This document shows, piece after piece, positions 27,136-38,831 of a stretch of DNA of 64,000 bases. Each line of letters starts with the position of its first letter. Position 1 is the first letter of the stretch. The DNA lies in contig NZ_CP034909.1 in assembly GCF_008932245.1 (NCBI RefSeq), positions 2,865,001 through 2,929,000 of the forward strand, written 5' to 3'. The notes below the pieces were generated by a model. That model saw nothing but the letters and a program-made list of their open reading frames with translations. It did no database searches and had not been told where the DNA came from. Position numbers and translations under genes: made by a program. This DNA comes from Sinorhizobium alkalisoli (GTDB lineage: Bacteria; Pseudomonadota; Alphaproteobacteria; Rhizobiales; Rhizobiaceae).

Positions 27136-27921
27136 ATGATGGGACGCAGGGACTGGTTAACGAGACTGGCGCTGGCGCTTGGTCTTGTTCTCTCCGGCGC
27201 GGGCTTCACCCCAGTCAGCGCGGCCGAGAGGGTGACGATATTCGCTGCGGCGAGCCTGAAGAGCGCGCTCGATGCGGTCAATGCCGAATGGAAGAGGCTA
27301 ACGGAGGGTGACGTGACCGCTTCCTATGCGGCGAGCTCTGCGCTCGCCAAGCAGATCGAACAGGGAGCGCCGGCCGATATCTTCATCTCGGCCGATCTTG
27401 CCTGGATGGATTATCTGGCCGAGAAGAACCTCATCAAGGCCGATAGCCGATCAAACCTGCTCGGCAATCGGCTCGTCCTCGTTTCCGCCAACGCGGACGC
27501 CGGCCCGGTGGACATCAAGGCCGGCCTCGACCTCGCCGGCCTCCTCGGTAATGGGCGCCTGGCCATGGGCGCGGTCGATTCGGTCCCCGCCGGCAAATAC
27601 GGCAAGGCGGCGCTCGAAAATCTCGGCCTCTGGCCGATGGTTTCCGACAGGGTCGCCGGCTCTGAAAGCGTGCGCGCCGCCCTTCTGCTCGTTTCGCGCG
27701 GCGAAGCGCCCTATGGCATCGTTTATCAGACCGACGCGGCGGCCGATCCCGGTGTGGAAATGGTCGGGACTTTCCCGGAAGACAGCCATCCCCCAATCAT
27801 CTATCCGATCGCGATCACCGCCGACAGCGCGAGCCCGGATGCGGCTGCCTATCTCGACTTCGTCAGATCGCCAGAGGCCGCGCCTTTCTTTCAGGCACAA
27901 GGCTTCACCGTGCTGGAATAG
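27136..27921 (+). CDS. modA: Molybdate ABC transporter, periplasmic binding protein
   Basis: The 261-residue precursor has a signal peptide (RRDWLTRLALALGLVLSGAG, cleaved near VSAAE) and the mature start RVTIFAAASLKSALDAVN, typical of ModA. ASSALAKQIEQGAPADIFIS and DSVPAGKYGKAALE are the conserved oxyanion-site segments. It binds molybdate/tungstate in the periplasm and delivers it to ModBC. An AAGGA precedes the ATG, and a Mo-box candidate lies just upstream. Confidence 0.95.
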   Translation: MMGRRDWLTRLALALGLVLSGAGFTPVSAAERVTIFAAASLKSALDAVNAEWKRLTEGDVTASYAASSALAKQIEQGAPADIFISADLAWMDYLAEKNLIKADSRSNLLGNRLVLVSANADAGPVDIKAGLDLAGLLGNGRLAMGAVDSVPAGKYGKAALENLGLWPMVSDRVAGSESVRAALLLVSRGEAPYGIVYQTDAAADPGVEMVGTFPEDSHPPIIYPIAITADSASPDAAAYLDFVRSPEAAPFFQAQGFTVLE

Positions 27922-28013
27922 GCTTGCGCCACCGCCCCTGGCCAAAAACATCCAAGGCCGCGCCGTGGGAGTTCGAATGGCACCGCGCAGCAGTCAAACA
28001 GGAGAGCATCGAT

Positions 28014-28715
28014 TTGGATTGGGTGGCGCTAAGCGAGGCAGAATGGATGGCCGTCCGGCTGAGCCTGCGCGTCGCAACCGTCGCGATGCTTTCGAGCCTG
28101 CCGCTCGCGCTTCTGACTGCCATCGTCCTTGCGCGTGGCCGCTTCTGGGGCAAGTCGGTCCTCAACGGCCTGGTGCACATGCCGCTGATCCTGCCGCCTG
28201 TCGTCACCGGCTTCGTGCTGCTGCTGCTCTTCGGCCGCCGCGGTCCGATCGGTGCCTTTTTGGCGGAGCATGTCGGGCTTGTCTTTTCGTTCCGTTGGAC
28301 CGGTGCGGCGCTCGCCTGCGCCGTCATGGGTTTTCCGCTGATGGTGCGTAGCATGCGGCTGTCGATCGAAGCGGTCGACCGCAAGCTCGAGGATGCAGCC
28401 GCCACGCTCGGCGCCGGCCCCGCCTGGATCTTCCTGACGGTGACGCTGCCCTTGATCCTGCCCGGCATCGTCGCCGGCATGGTCCTCTCCTTCGCCAAGG
28501 CGATGGGCGAGTTTGGAGCCACGATCACCTTCGTCTCGAATATACCCGGCGAAACGCAGACGCTTGCCGTCGCCATCTACACCTTTACGCAGGTGCCGGG
28601 CGGCGATGCCGGCGCCATGCGCCTTACGATCATCTCGATCGTCCTCTCGATGGCAGCACTGGTATTGTCGGAAACCCTTGCAGCAGCCGCGGCGCGACGG
28701 ACGGTCTTGACATGA
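28014..28715 (+). CDS. modB: Molybdate ABC transporter permease
   Basis: The 233-residue inner-membrane permease has about five helices and the EAA-like coupling loop [21 protein letters not shown] start at TTG 28014 ([18 protein letters not shown]) because AGGAG lies about ten bases upstream and the length then matches ModB; an upstream in-frame start would add about 30 Arg/Pro-rich residues. It overlaps modC by four bases (ATGA). Confidence 0.92.
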   Translation: MDWVALSEAEWMAVRLSLRVATVAMLSSLPLALLTAIVLARGRFWGKSVLNGLVHMPLILPPVVTGFVLLLLFGRRGPIGAFLAEHVGLVFSFRWTGAALACAVMGFPLMVRSMRLSIEAVDRKLEDAAATLGAGPAWIFLTVTLPLILPGIVAGMVLSFAKAMGEFGATITFVSNIPGETQTLAVAIYTFTQVPGGDAGAMRLTIISIVLSMAALVLSETLAAAAARRTVLT

Positions 28716-29785
28716 GCCTGGAGGTCGAGGCGCGCCATCGGATCGGCACTTTCAAGATCGACGCCGCTTTTCTTTCGGACGGCGGCGTGACGGCTCTGTT
28801 TGGGCGCTCCGGATCCGGCAAGACCACGATCGTCAACATCATCGCCGGGCTCCTGCGCCCCGATGGCGGCCGCATCGTCCTTGATGGCGACGTGATCGCC
28901 GACAGTGCGCGCAAGCTCTTCACGCCTGTCCACCGGCGCCGCTTTGGCTACGTGTTCCAGGAGGCGCGCCTGTTTCCGCATCTGACCGTCCGCAGCAATC
29001 TCGTCTACGGCCGCTGGCTCAACGGCGCAGGCAAGTCCGCATCCGAATTCACTAAAGTCGTCGAGATGCTCGGCGTCGGGCACCTGCTCGACCGCAGCCC
29101 CTCGACGCTCTCGGGCGGCGAGCGCCAACGGGTCGCGCTCGGTCGGGCCCTGCTTGCCGCGCCGCGCCTCCTGCTGATGGACGAACCGCTCGCCGCGCTT
29201 GACGAGGCGCGCAAGGCGGAAATCCTGCCCTATCTGGAGCGACTCCGCGACGAAACCAGGATTCCGATCGTCTATGTCAGCCACTCCGTCGCGGAAGTGG
29301 CGCGGTTGGCCCAGCGCGTGGTCGTCATCGATGACGGCCGGGTTCAGGCATCCGGCGAAGCAGCCGTCATTCTCAGCCGGTCGACCGACACGCATGCGAT
29401 CGCCAGAAAGGAGGCGGGCGCGTTGATCGAAGGTCTGGTCGAACTCCACGACGAGGCGCACAAGCTGACGCTCGTGCGCGCCGGCGAATGCCTCTTCCGT
29501 GTTCCCCACGTCGTCGCGGCGCCCGGGCACCGCCTTCGACTCTACATCGCCGCCCGCGACGTCATGCTGGCCACGACGCGGCCGCAGGGGATCAGCGCCC
29601 TCAACGTGCTGCCGGGGACGATCATCGGCCTGTCGCCAGCCCATGAGGGCAGCCTCGACGTCCGCCTCGACTGCGGCGGCAACACCCTCCTCGCCCGCAT
29701 CACAACCCTTTCGCGCGAGGCGCTCGGGCTTCTGCCGGGAACGCCGGTGCACGCGGTCATCAAGACCGTCGCGCTCGACTATTGA
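28712..29785 (+). CDS. modC: Molybdate ABC transporter ATP-binding protein
   Basis: The 357-residue ATPase has Walker [10 protein letters not shown] (residues 31-39), the signature LSGGERQR, Walker [13 protein letters not shown], and a C-terminal Mop/TOBE domain ([20 protein letters not shown] onward) that can bind molybdate. It powers uptake through ModB, supplying molybdenum for nitrogenase and Mo-enzymes. Overlap with modB shows coupled translation. Confidence 0.95.
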   Translation: MSLEVEARHRIGTFKIDAAFLSDGGVTALFGRSGSGKTTIVNIIAGLLRPDGGRIVLDGDVIADSARKLFTPVHRRRFGYVFQEARLFPHLTVRSNLVYGRWLNGAGKSASEFTKVVEMLGVGHLLDRSPSTLSGGERQRVALGRALLAAPRLLLMDEPLAALDEARKAEILPYLERLRDETRIPIVYVSHSVAEVARLAQRVVVIDDGRVQASGEAAVILSRSTDTHAIARKEAGALIEGLVELHDEAHKLTLVRAGECLFRVPHVVAAPGHRLRLYIAARDVMLATTRPQGISALNVLPGTIIGLSPAHEGSLDVRLDCGGNTLLARITTLSREALGLLPGTPVHAVIKTVALDY

Positions 29786-29824
29786 AGTGCCTCCGGACAC
29801 TAGCAGAGGTGACCGCTGCGAGCG

Positions 29825-29830
29825 TATAAT
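29825..29830 (+). promoter_or_regulatory. Possible -10 element upstream of the secreted-protein gene
   Basis: A perfect TATAAT lies 83 bases before the ATG at 29913, in the modC-downstream spacer. No good -35 hexamer is seen 16-18 bases upstream, so this is tentative. Confidence 0.3.
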
Positions 29831-29912
29831 CATGTTTTGGTGCGTTCGTTGTGCGGGCGGCCAACCGAACTCGCGAGCGCTCGCGCCGACCAGCTCGAAT
29901 GGGAGGAGTGAC

Positions 29913-30458
29913 ATGCGTTTGTGGATGATTTCGCTTGCTGCCGGCCTTTCCGGACTCGGCCTCGCGGCAACGGCCCTGTCGGCGGATATGAGCGACGAGG
30001 AACTGATCAAGAATGCGATGTCGGCTGCGCCCGAGGCCGTGGCGCGCGATGCCACGATCATGGCTATGGACGCAGACGGCAAGATGAGAACACTAAAGGA
30101 AGGTACCAACAACTTCACCTGCATCGCCGACGACCCGGGGCCCGGCAACAATCCGATGTGCCTCGACAAGAATGCCATGGAGTGGGCGCAGGCCTGGATG
30201 AACAAGACCGAACCGCCAAAGGGAAAGGTCGGCTTCGGTTACATGTTGGCGGGCGGAGCCACACCGAGCAACGTCGATCCCTTTGCCGCCGCGCCGGAAG
30301 GCGGGGAACTGGCGCAAGAACCCCCGCATGTCATGATCTTCAGCCTGCCGGAGATACCGGCCGACTATCCCCAGCCAGGCGAGAATCCCGACCGGTCGAA
30401 GCCATGGGTGATGTGGGCGGGAACGCCGTACCAGCACCTCATGATACCGGTCGAATAA
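29913..30458 (+). CDS. Secreted protein of unknown function
   Basis: The 181-residue precursor has a clear signal peptide (MRLWMISLAAGLSGLGLAAT, cleavage near ALSA-DM). The mature part contains two cysteines (NFTCIADDPG and NPMCLDKNAM) that could form a disulfide, and a proline-rich C-terminal half ending in WAGTPYQHLMIPVE. GGAGGAGTGAC precedes the ATG, a strong ribosome-binding site. I do not recognise the family. It sits between modC and modE, but nothing in it points to molybdenum. Confidence 0.8.
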   Translation: MRLWMISLAAGLSGLGLAATALSADMSDEELIKNAMSAAPEAVARDATIMAMDADGKMRTLKEGTNNFTCIADDPGPGNNPMCLDKNAMEWAQAWMNKTEPPKGKVGFGYMLAGGATPSNVDPFAAAPEGGELAQEPPHVMIFSLPEIPADYPQPGENPDRSKPWVMWAGTPYQHLMIPVE

Positions 30459-30591
30459 CCGGTTGATCGACTAGGCCGGGCGTCGAATCCCAATCTCGGT
30501 TCCCCGGCCGGGCGCCTTGTTACAGCGACCTTCAACGCTGCGTGTCCTTGTCCCCGAACCGAGATCGATTTGCGAAAACATGCAGTCGTGC

Positions 30592-30996
30592 TCAGCGCCG
30601 CGGCTGAGTTTCTTCGGCCCGCGGAACATCCCCGACGCGCGCCGCCTCCAGCCAGGCGAGATCATCGGCGAGCGCCGCCCCCATCCTGGCTTCCATCGCC
30701 CGGAAGCGGTCGACCAGCGCCTCGCCGAAGGCGGTGAGCGCGGCACCGCCGCCCTGCTTTCCGCCCCGTTGGGACTCGACGGCTGGCTCCTTGAACATGC
30801 GGTTGAGCGCGTCGACCAGCAGCCAGGCGCGCCGGTAGGACATGTCCATCGCCCGGCCGGCGGCCGAGATCGACCCGGTTTCGCGGATAAGCTCCAGAAG
30901 CATGATCTTTCCGCGCCCGAGGCGGTCTTCGGGTGGAAAATCGATGCGTAGAATGGGGCGAAGCCCGTTATCGGCTCTGGACATGCGCTCGAGCAT
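30592..30996 (-). CDS. modE: Short ModE-like regulator (DNA-binding domain only)
   Basis: The 134-residue protein matches the N-terminal winged-HTH of ModE: LLELIRETGSISAAGRAMDM followed by SYRRAWLLVDALNRMF, then RGGKQGGGAALTAFG. The C-terminal di-Mop molybdate-binding domain of E. coli ModE is absent, so any metal sensing would need another protein. It lies close to modABC, which has a Mo-box candidate. ATG 30996 is used; ATG 30984 is possible. Confidence 0.85.
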   Translation of the reverse strand: MLERMSRADNGLRPILRIDFPPEDRLGRGKIMLLELIRETGSISAAGRAMDMSYRRAWLLVDALNRMFKEPAVESQRGGKQGGGAALTAFGEALVDRFRAMEARMGAALADDLAWLEAARVGDVPRAEETQPRR

Positions 30997-31029
30997 AATG
31001 GCTGCAGCGACCCTCGAAAAGTCCCGCCG

Positions 31030-33432
<2,403 letters not shown>

Positions 33433-33433
33433 C

Positions 33434-34447
33434 ATGGCCAGAATGACGATGATTGAAGCGGTGCGCAGTGCCATGGACGTGTCGATGGGACGCGACGAGG
33501 ACGTCGTCGTCTTCGGCGAGGATGTCGGTTATTTCGGCGGCGTGTTTCGCTGCACTCAGGGGCTTCAGGCGAAATACGGCAACACTCGCTGTTTCGATGC
33601 ACCGATCAGCGAATCCGGCATCGTCGGCAGCGCCATCGGCATGGCGGCTTACGGCCTGAAGCCCTGCGTCGAGATCCAGTTCGCCGACTACATGTACCCC
33701 GCCTACGATCAACTGACGCAGGAAGCAGCCCGCATCCGCTATCGTTCGAACGGCGACTTCACCTGCCCGATCGTCGTGCGAATGCCGACCGGCGGCGGCA
33801 TCTTCGGCGGTCAGACGCACAGCCAGAGCCCGGAGGCACTCTTCACCCACGTCTGCGGCCTCAAGGTCATCGTGCCGTCAAATCCTTATGACGCCAAAGG
33901 CCTGCTGATCTCGGCCATCGAGGATCCGGATCCGATCATCTTCCTGGAGCCGAAGCGGCTCTATAACGGCCCCTTCGACGGCCATCACGAGCGCCCGGTA
34001 ACCCCTTGGTCAAAGCACGAACTTGGCGAAGTGCCGGAAGGGCACTACACGATCCCCATCGGCAAGGCGGAAATTCGCCGCAATGGCTCGGCGGTAACCG
34101 TGCTCGCCTACGGCACCATGGTGCATGTGGCGCTTGCGGCAGCCGAGGAGACCGGCATCGACGCAGAAGTGATCGACCTGCGCAGTCTGTTGCCGCTCGA
34201 TCTCGAGACGATCGTCGATTCCGTCACCCGGACTGGGCGCTGCGTCGTCGTGCACGAGGCGACGCTGACCTCGGGCTTCGGCGGCGAGCTGGTCGCCCTC
34301 GTCCAGGAGCATTGCTTCTACCAGCTCGAAGCGCCGGTCGTACGGGTGACCGGCTGGGACACCCCTTATCCACATGCCCAGGAATGGGACTATTTCCCCG
34401 GGCCGGCGCGCGTCGGCCGTGCGCTTGCTGAAGCGATGGAGGCGTGA
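33434..34447 (+). CDS. bkdAb: Branched-chain 2-oxoacid dehydrogenase E1 beta subunit
   Basis: The 337-residue partner of E1 alpha begins MARMTMIEAVRSAMDVSMGR, with FGEDVGYFGGVFRCTQGL and the transketolase C-terminal segment EVIDLRSLLPLDLETIVDSV. It starts one base after the bkdAa stop. E1 heterotetramers pass the acyl group to lipoyl-E2. Confidence 0.95.
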   Translation: MARMTMIEAVRSAMDVSMGRDEDVVVFGEDVGYFGGVFRCTQGLQAKYGNTRCFDAPISESGIVGSAIGMAAYGLKPCVEIQFADYMYPAYDQLTQEAARIRYRSNGDFTCPIVVRMPTGGGIFGGQTHSQSPEALFTHVCGLKVIVPSNPYDAKGLLISAIEDPDPIIFLEPKRLYNGPFDGHHERPVTPWSKHELGEVPEGHYTIPIGKAEIRRNGSAVTVLAYGTMVHVALAAAEETGIDAEVIDLRSLLPLDLETIVDSVTRTGRCVVVHEATLTSGFGGELVALVQEHCFYQLEAPVVRVTGWDTPYPHAQEWDYFPGPARVGRALAEAMEA

Positions 34448-34451
34448 GGCT

Positions 34452-35735
34452 ATGGGAGAATTCGTTCTGAAAATGCCGGACGTCGGTGAAGGCGTCGCCG
34501 AGGCGGAACTTGTCGAATGGCATGTGAAGCCTGGCGATCCGGTGCGCGAAGACATGGTGCTGGCCGCCGTCATGACCGACAAGGCGACGGTCGAAATCCC
34601 CTCACCAGTATCCGGCAAGGTAATTTGGCTCGGAGCTCATGTGGGCGACACGGTTCCGGTCAAGGCGCCGCTCGTCAGGATCGAAACGGCCGGCGAAACC
34701 GGCGAGCCCCCGCCGGACAGCATTCCCGAGGCGCTTGCCGAAGCCGTGTTGGAGGAGCCGGTGGCGGCGGCCCCCACGCCGATCAAGGAGAATGCGCGCC
34801 CGGAACCGGGCAGGAGCGCGAGCGGGGAAGCGCCAAGGCCGCGCCAGGCGCCGGATGTTTCAGCCAAACCGCTTGCCTCCCCGGCCGTGCGCCTGCGCGC
34901 CAAGGAAAGCGGTATCGATCTCAGGCAGGTCGCCGGCACGGGACCTGCCGGCCGGATCACCCACGAGGATCTCGATCTCTTCATCAGCCGCGGGCCGGGC
35001 CCGCTGCCAGCGCAGATCGGGCTCGTCCGGAAGACGGCAGTCGAGGAGGTCAAGATCGCCGGTCTGCGGCGGCGGATTGCTGAGAAGATGTCGCTCTCCA
35101 CCTCACGGATCCCCCACATCACCTATGTGGAAGAGGTGGACATGACGGCACTGGAGGATCTGCGGACGACGATGAACCGCGACCGCAAACCCGACCAGCC
35201 GAAGCTGACAATCCTGCCCTTCCTGATGCGGGCGCTGGTCAAGGCAGTGTCCGAGCAGCCCGGCATCAACGCCACTTTCGACGACCATGCCGGCGTCATC
35301 CATCGCCACGCGGCCGTCCATATCGGCATTGCCACGCAGACCCCCGCCGGCCTGACGGTGCCGGTCGTGCGCCACGCGGAGGCGCGCGGCATCTGGGACT
35401 GCGCGGCGGAACTCAATCGGCTGGCGGAAGCCGCCCGCACCGGCACCGCGACGCGCGATGAACTGACCGGCTCGACGATCACGATTTCCTCGCTCGGCGC
35501 GCTTGGCGGCATCGTCTCGACGCCGGTGATCAACCATCCGGAGGCGGCGATCGTCGGCGTCAACAAGATGGCGACCCGCCCGGTCTGGGACGGGGCGCAA
35601 TTCGTGCCGCGCAAGATGATGAATCTTTCGTCGAGCTTCGACCACCGCGTAATCGATGGATGGGACGCCGCCACCTTCGTCCAGCGACTGAAGACGCTGC
35701 TCGAAACCCCGGCGCTGATTTTCGTGGAGGGATGA
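34452..35735 (+). CDS. bkdB: Branched-chain 2-oxoacid dehydrogenase E2 (dihydrolipoamide acyltransferase)
   Basis: The 427-residue acyltransferase has one lipoyl domain with the lipoylated Lys44 in MTDKATVEI, an Ala/Pro-rich linker, a peripheral-subunit-binding domain (ASPAVRLRAKESGIDLRQVA) and the catalytic domain ending in SFDHRVIDGWDAATF with the HxxxDG motif. ATG 34452 lies four bases after bkdAb and gives a normal N-terminus MGEFVLKMPDVGEG. Confidence 0.95.
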   Translation: MGEFVLKMPDVGEGVAEAELVEWHVKPGDPVREDMVLAAVMTDKATVEIPSPVSGKVIWLGAHVGDTVPVKAPLVRIETAGETGEPPPDSIPEALAEAVLEEPVAAAPTPIKENARPEPGRSASGEAPRPRQAPDVSAKPLASPAVRLRAKESGIDLRQVAGTGPAGRITHEDLDLFISRGPGPLPAQIGLVRKTAVEEVKIAGLRRRIAEKMSLSTSRIPHITYVEEVDMTALEDLRTTMNRDRKPDQPKLTILPFLMRALVKAVSEQPGINATFDDHAGVIHRHAAVHIGIATQTPAGLTVPVVRHAEARGIWDCAAELNRLAEAARTGTATRDELTGSTITISSLGALGGIVSTPVINHPEAAIVGVNKMATRPVWDGAQFVPRKMMNLSSSFDHRVIDGWDAATFVQRLKTLLETPALIFVEG

Positions 35736-35742
35736 TCTCGCA

Positions 35743-37137
35743 ATGAAGGAAATCTCCTGCAAGCTCCTGGTGCTCGGCGCCGGTCCCGGCGGCTATGTCT
35801 GCGCCATCCGCGCCGGGCAGCTCGGCGTCGACACGGTGATTGTCGAAAGGGCGAAGGCGGGCGGCACTTGTCTCAATGTCGGGTGCATTCCGTCGAAGGC
35901 GCTGATCCACGCCGCCGAGGAGTATCACAAGCTTCATGCCGCCGCCTCCGGGAGAAGTCCGCTCGGGCTATCCTTGAGCGCACCGGCGATTAACCTCAAG
36001 CAAACCGTCGCCTGGAAGGACGGCATCGTCGGGCGCCTGAACAGCGGGGTTACCGGGCTCCTGAAGAAGGCGGGCGTGAAGGCTGTATTTGGAGAAGCAC
36101 GCTTCGTCGACGGCAAGACGGTCGATGTCGAGACGGAAACGGGCCAGCAGCGCATCCGCGCCGAAGCGGTCGTCATCGCCACCGGCTCGGCGCCGGTGGA
36201 GCTTCCGGACCTGCCCTTCGGCGGCAGCGTCATCTCTTCCACCGAGGCTTTGGCTCTGGTTGAATTGCCCGAGACGCTCGCGGTCATCGGCGGCGGCTAT
36301 ATCGGCCTCGAACTCGGGACCGCTTTTGCCAAACTTGGCTCGAAAGTGACCGTGCTCGAAGCGATGGACCGCATCCTGCCGCAGTACGACGCCGAACTTT
36401 CAAGGCCGGTAATGAAGCGGCTCGGCGAACTCGGCATGGAGGTTTTCACCCGCACCACCGCGAAGCGCCTCTCGGCCGACAAGCGCGGTCTTCTGGCCGA
36501 GGAAAACGGGCGGGCCTTCGAAGTTCCGGCAAAAAAGGTATTGGTCACCGTCGGTCGCGGGCCGGTGACGGAGGGCTGGGGGATCCAGGAGATCGATCTC
36601 GACCGCTCCGGCCGCTTCATCCGCATCGACGACCAGTGCCGCACGTCCATGCGCGGCATCTATGCGATCGGCGACGTGACCGGCGAGCCGATGCTCGCGC
36701 ACCGTGCCATGGCGCAGGGGGAAATGGTTGCCGAGATCGTCGCCGGGCAGAAGCGAAGCTGGGACAAGCGGTGCATCCCCGCCGTCTGCTTCACCGACCC
36801 GGAAATCGTCAGCGCCGGTCTCTCACTGGAGGAGGCACGCGCGGCCGGCATCGAGGTCAGGATCGGCCAATTCCCCTTCCAGGCGAACGGCCGCGCCATG
36901 ACGACCCTCGCCGAGGACGGATTCGTGCGCGTCGTCGCCCGCGCCGACAACCACCTCGTCCTCGGTATCCACGCCGTCGGCCATGCCGTCTCGGAACTCT
37001 CCGCTGCCTTCGCGCTGGCAATCGAGATGGGCGCGCGATTGGAAGACGTCGCCGGCACCATCCATGCCCACCCGACCCAATCGGAGGCCTTCCAGGAGGC
37101 GGCCTTCAAAGCCTTGGGGCACGCGCTGCATATTTGA
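35743..37137 (+). CDS. lpdV: Dihydrolipoamide dehydrogenase (E3)
   Basis: The 464-residue flavoenzyme reoxidises dihydrolipoamide with NAD+. FAD motif LGAGPGGYVCA, redox disulfide Cys43/Cys48 in GGTCLNVGCIPSKAL, NAD motif IGGGYIGLELG, and the C-terminal HAHPTQSEAF base are all present. Operon position after E2 suggests it is the E3 dedicated to this complex; other lpd copies probably exist elsewhere. Confidence 0.93.
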   Translation: MKEISCKLLVLGAGPGGYVCAIRAGQLGVDTVIVERAKAGGTCLNVGCIPSKALIHAAEEYHKLHAAASGRSPLGLSLSAPAINLKQTVAWKDGIVGRLNSGVTGLLKKAGVKAVFGEARFVDGKTVDVETETGQQRIRAEAVVIATGSAPVELPDLPFGGSVISSTEALALVELPETLAVIGGGYIGLELGTAFAKLGSKVTVLEAMDRILPQYDAELSRPVMKRLGELGMEVFTRTTAKRLSADKRGLLAEENGRAFEVPAKKVLVTVGRGPVTEGWGIQEIDLDRSGRFIRIDDQCRTSMRGIYAIGDVTGEPMLAHRAMAQGEMVAEIVAGQKRSWDKRCIPAVCFTDPEIVSAGLSLEEARAAGIEVRIGQFPFQANGRAMTTLAEDGFVRVVARADNHLVLGIHAVGHAVSELSAAFALAIEMGARLEDVAGTIHAHPTQSEAFQEAAFKALGHALHI

Positions 37138-37174
37138 GATGTGGTGCAGGTTGTCCCTCATCCCGATGCCCGTC

Positions 37175-37240
37175 CTCCGCAGCAACTGCGGAGGGTGGAC
37201 CGCGACCTTTTCCCCCGCAGGCGGGGAGAAGGGGCGATGC
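37175..37240. repeat. Hairpin and partial RIME-like palindrome after the bkd operon
   Basis: The stem CTCCGCAG (37175-37182) / CTGCGGAG (37186-37193) is followed by CCCCGCAGGCGGGGAGAAGG, the core of the RIME-like repeat at 38564-38725. The first hairpin may terminate the bkd operon. The second is a truncated repeat copy. Confidence 0.55.
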
Positions 37241-37308
37241 CGCGCCCGCACATTTCCCAATACCGCTTCTTCCAAAGCCCCAGTTGCAGGGTCGAGGCAC
37301 GACGAGCG

Positions 37309-38490
37309 CTACTGCACCAACTCCAGCCCGACCGCCGTCGCTTCGCCGCCGCCGATGCAGAGGGAGGCGATGCCGCGCTTCACGCCGTTTTTTCGCATTG
37401 CATGGAGAAGCGTCACGACGATGCGCGCACCGGAGGCGCCTATCGGGTGGCCGAGGGCGCAGGCGCCGCCATGGATGTTGACGATGTCGTCGGAGAGACC
37501 GAGGTCGCGGATCGCCGCCATGGCGACGACGGCAAAGGCTTCGTTGATTTCGTAGAGCCCGACGCTCCCCTTCTCCCAGCCGAGCTGGTCGAAGAGCTTG
37601 TCGATGGCGCCGATCGGCGCCGTGGTGAACCAGGCGGGCTCCTGTGCATGGCCCGCATGGCCAGCGACGATCGCAAGCGGCGTCAGCCCGCGCTTCTCCG
37701 CCTCGCTCGCACGCATCAGGATCAGCGCAGCCGCACCATCGGAGATCGAGGAGGAATTGGCCGCCGTGACGCTGCCGCGGTCGCGGAAGGCTGGCTTCAG
37801 CTTCGGTATCTTCGCCGGATCGGCCTTCACCGGCTGCTCGTCGCGATCGAGATTGGCGCTCTTGCGCTTGCCGCCATCGACGATCGTCACGATTTCGTCG
37901 GCAAAGGATTTGTCTTCCGCCGCCTTCAGCGCCCGCTCGAGCGAGCGGAGTGCGAAAGCGTCCTGGTCTGCCCGCGAGAATTGGTAATGCTGGGCCGTAT
38001 CCTCGGCGTAGGTGCCCATCAGTCGTCCGGAATAGGCGTCCTCCAGCCCGTCCAAAAACATGTGGTCCTTGATCTCGCCGTGGCCAAGCCGAAAACCGCC
38101 GCGGGCCTTCGGCAGGAGATAAGGCGCGTTCGTCATCGACTCCATTCCGCCAACGGCAAGGACCGTGGCGCTGCCGGAGACAAGCGCGTCATTGCCGAGC
38201 ATCAGGGCCTTCATGCCCGAGCCGCAGACCTTGGAAACGGTTGTCGAGGGTGTCTCCTGTCCGAGGCCGGCGCCGAGTGCCGCCTGCCGGGCAGGATTCT
38301 GTCCGACGCCGGCGGGCAGGACATTACCCATCAGCACTTCGTCGACCTTATCGAGGCTGGCGCGATCCAGCGCCGCCTTCAACGCTGCCGACCCGAGCTC
38401 CGGCGCTGTCAGATCCTTGAGCCCTCCTTGGAACGCGCCCATCGGCGTGCGCGCCGCCGACACGATAACCACCGGATCGCGATTGCTCAT
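37309..38490 (-). CDS. Acetyl-CoA acetyltransferase (thiolase)
   Basis: The 393-residue thiolase has the nucleophilic Cys89 in SKVCGSGMKA, NEAFA, the GGACALGHPIGASGARI His motif and the C-terminal SLCIGGGEA Cys. It catalyses condensation or cleavage of acetoacetyl-CoA-type substrates and fits the end of leucine/isoleucine breakdown beside the bkd operon. Of two adjacent ATGs I choose 38490, five bases after GGAGG. Distinction between biosynthetic and catabolic roles is not possible from sequence. Confidence 0.92.
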   Translation of the reverse strand: MSNRDPVVIVSAARTPMGAFQGGLKDLTAPELGSAALKAALDRASLDKVDEVLMGNVLPAGVGQNPARQAALGAGLGQETPSTTVSKVCGSGMKALMLGNDALVSGSATVLAVGGMESMTNAPYLLPKARGGFRLGHGEIKDHMFLDGLEDAYSGRLMGTYAEDTAQHYQFSRADQDAFALRSLERALKAAEDKSFADEIVTIVDGGKRKSANLDRDEQPVKADPAKIPKLKPAFRDRGSVTAANSSSISDGAAALILMRASEAEKRGLTPLAIVAGHAGHAQEPAWFTTAPIGAIDKLFDQLGWEKGSVGLYEINEAFAVVAMAAIRDLGLSDDIVNIHGGACALGHPIGASGARIVVTLLHAMRKNGVKRGIASLCIGGGEATAVGLELVQ

Positions 38491-38563
38491 CATATCCTCC
38501 CATTTCGCCGAATATCGGTCGGCCTTGGCCCCGGAGTGCGACCGTCGAGGCTGCGGAATGAGC

Positions 38564-38725
38564 GCCCCTCATCCGCCTGCCGCCACCTTCTCCCCGCAGG
38601 CGGGGAGAAGGGACATGTGGCACCGGCTCGTCCCCCAGCAGCACGGATCGTCAGGTGAAAACGAAGCGGAGGGCGCCGACTCGTCCCCTCTCCCCGCACG
38701 CAGGGAGAGGCTTAGGGTGAGGGGC
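38564..38725. repeat. RIME-like intergenic mosaic element
   Basis: Outer arms GCCCCTCA and TGAGGGGC bound 162 bases containing two internal palindromes: CTTCTCCCC...GGGGAGAAG and CCTCTCCCC...GGGAGAGG. This matches the two-palindrome plan of the Rhizobium-specific intergenic mosaic element. It fills the thiolase-purU gap. Confidence 0.75.
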
Positions 38726-38831
38726 AAATACCCGCATCTCATCGTCAACACTCTCGACCGACTATAACCGCCGAATGCAGTAAGGCAACGCCATCCGCGC
38801 CCTTGTGGGCCGCCGGCGGGATAGCCGCAGA

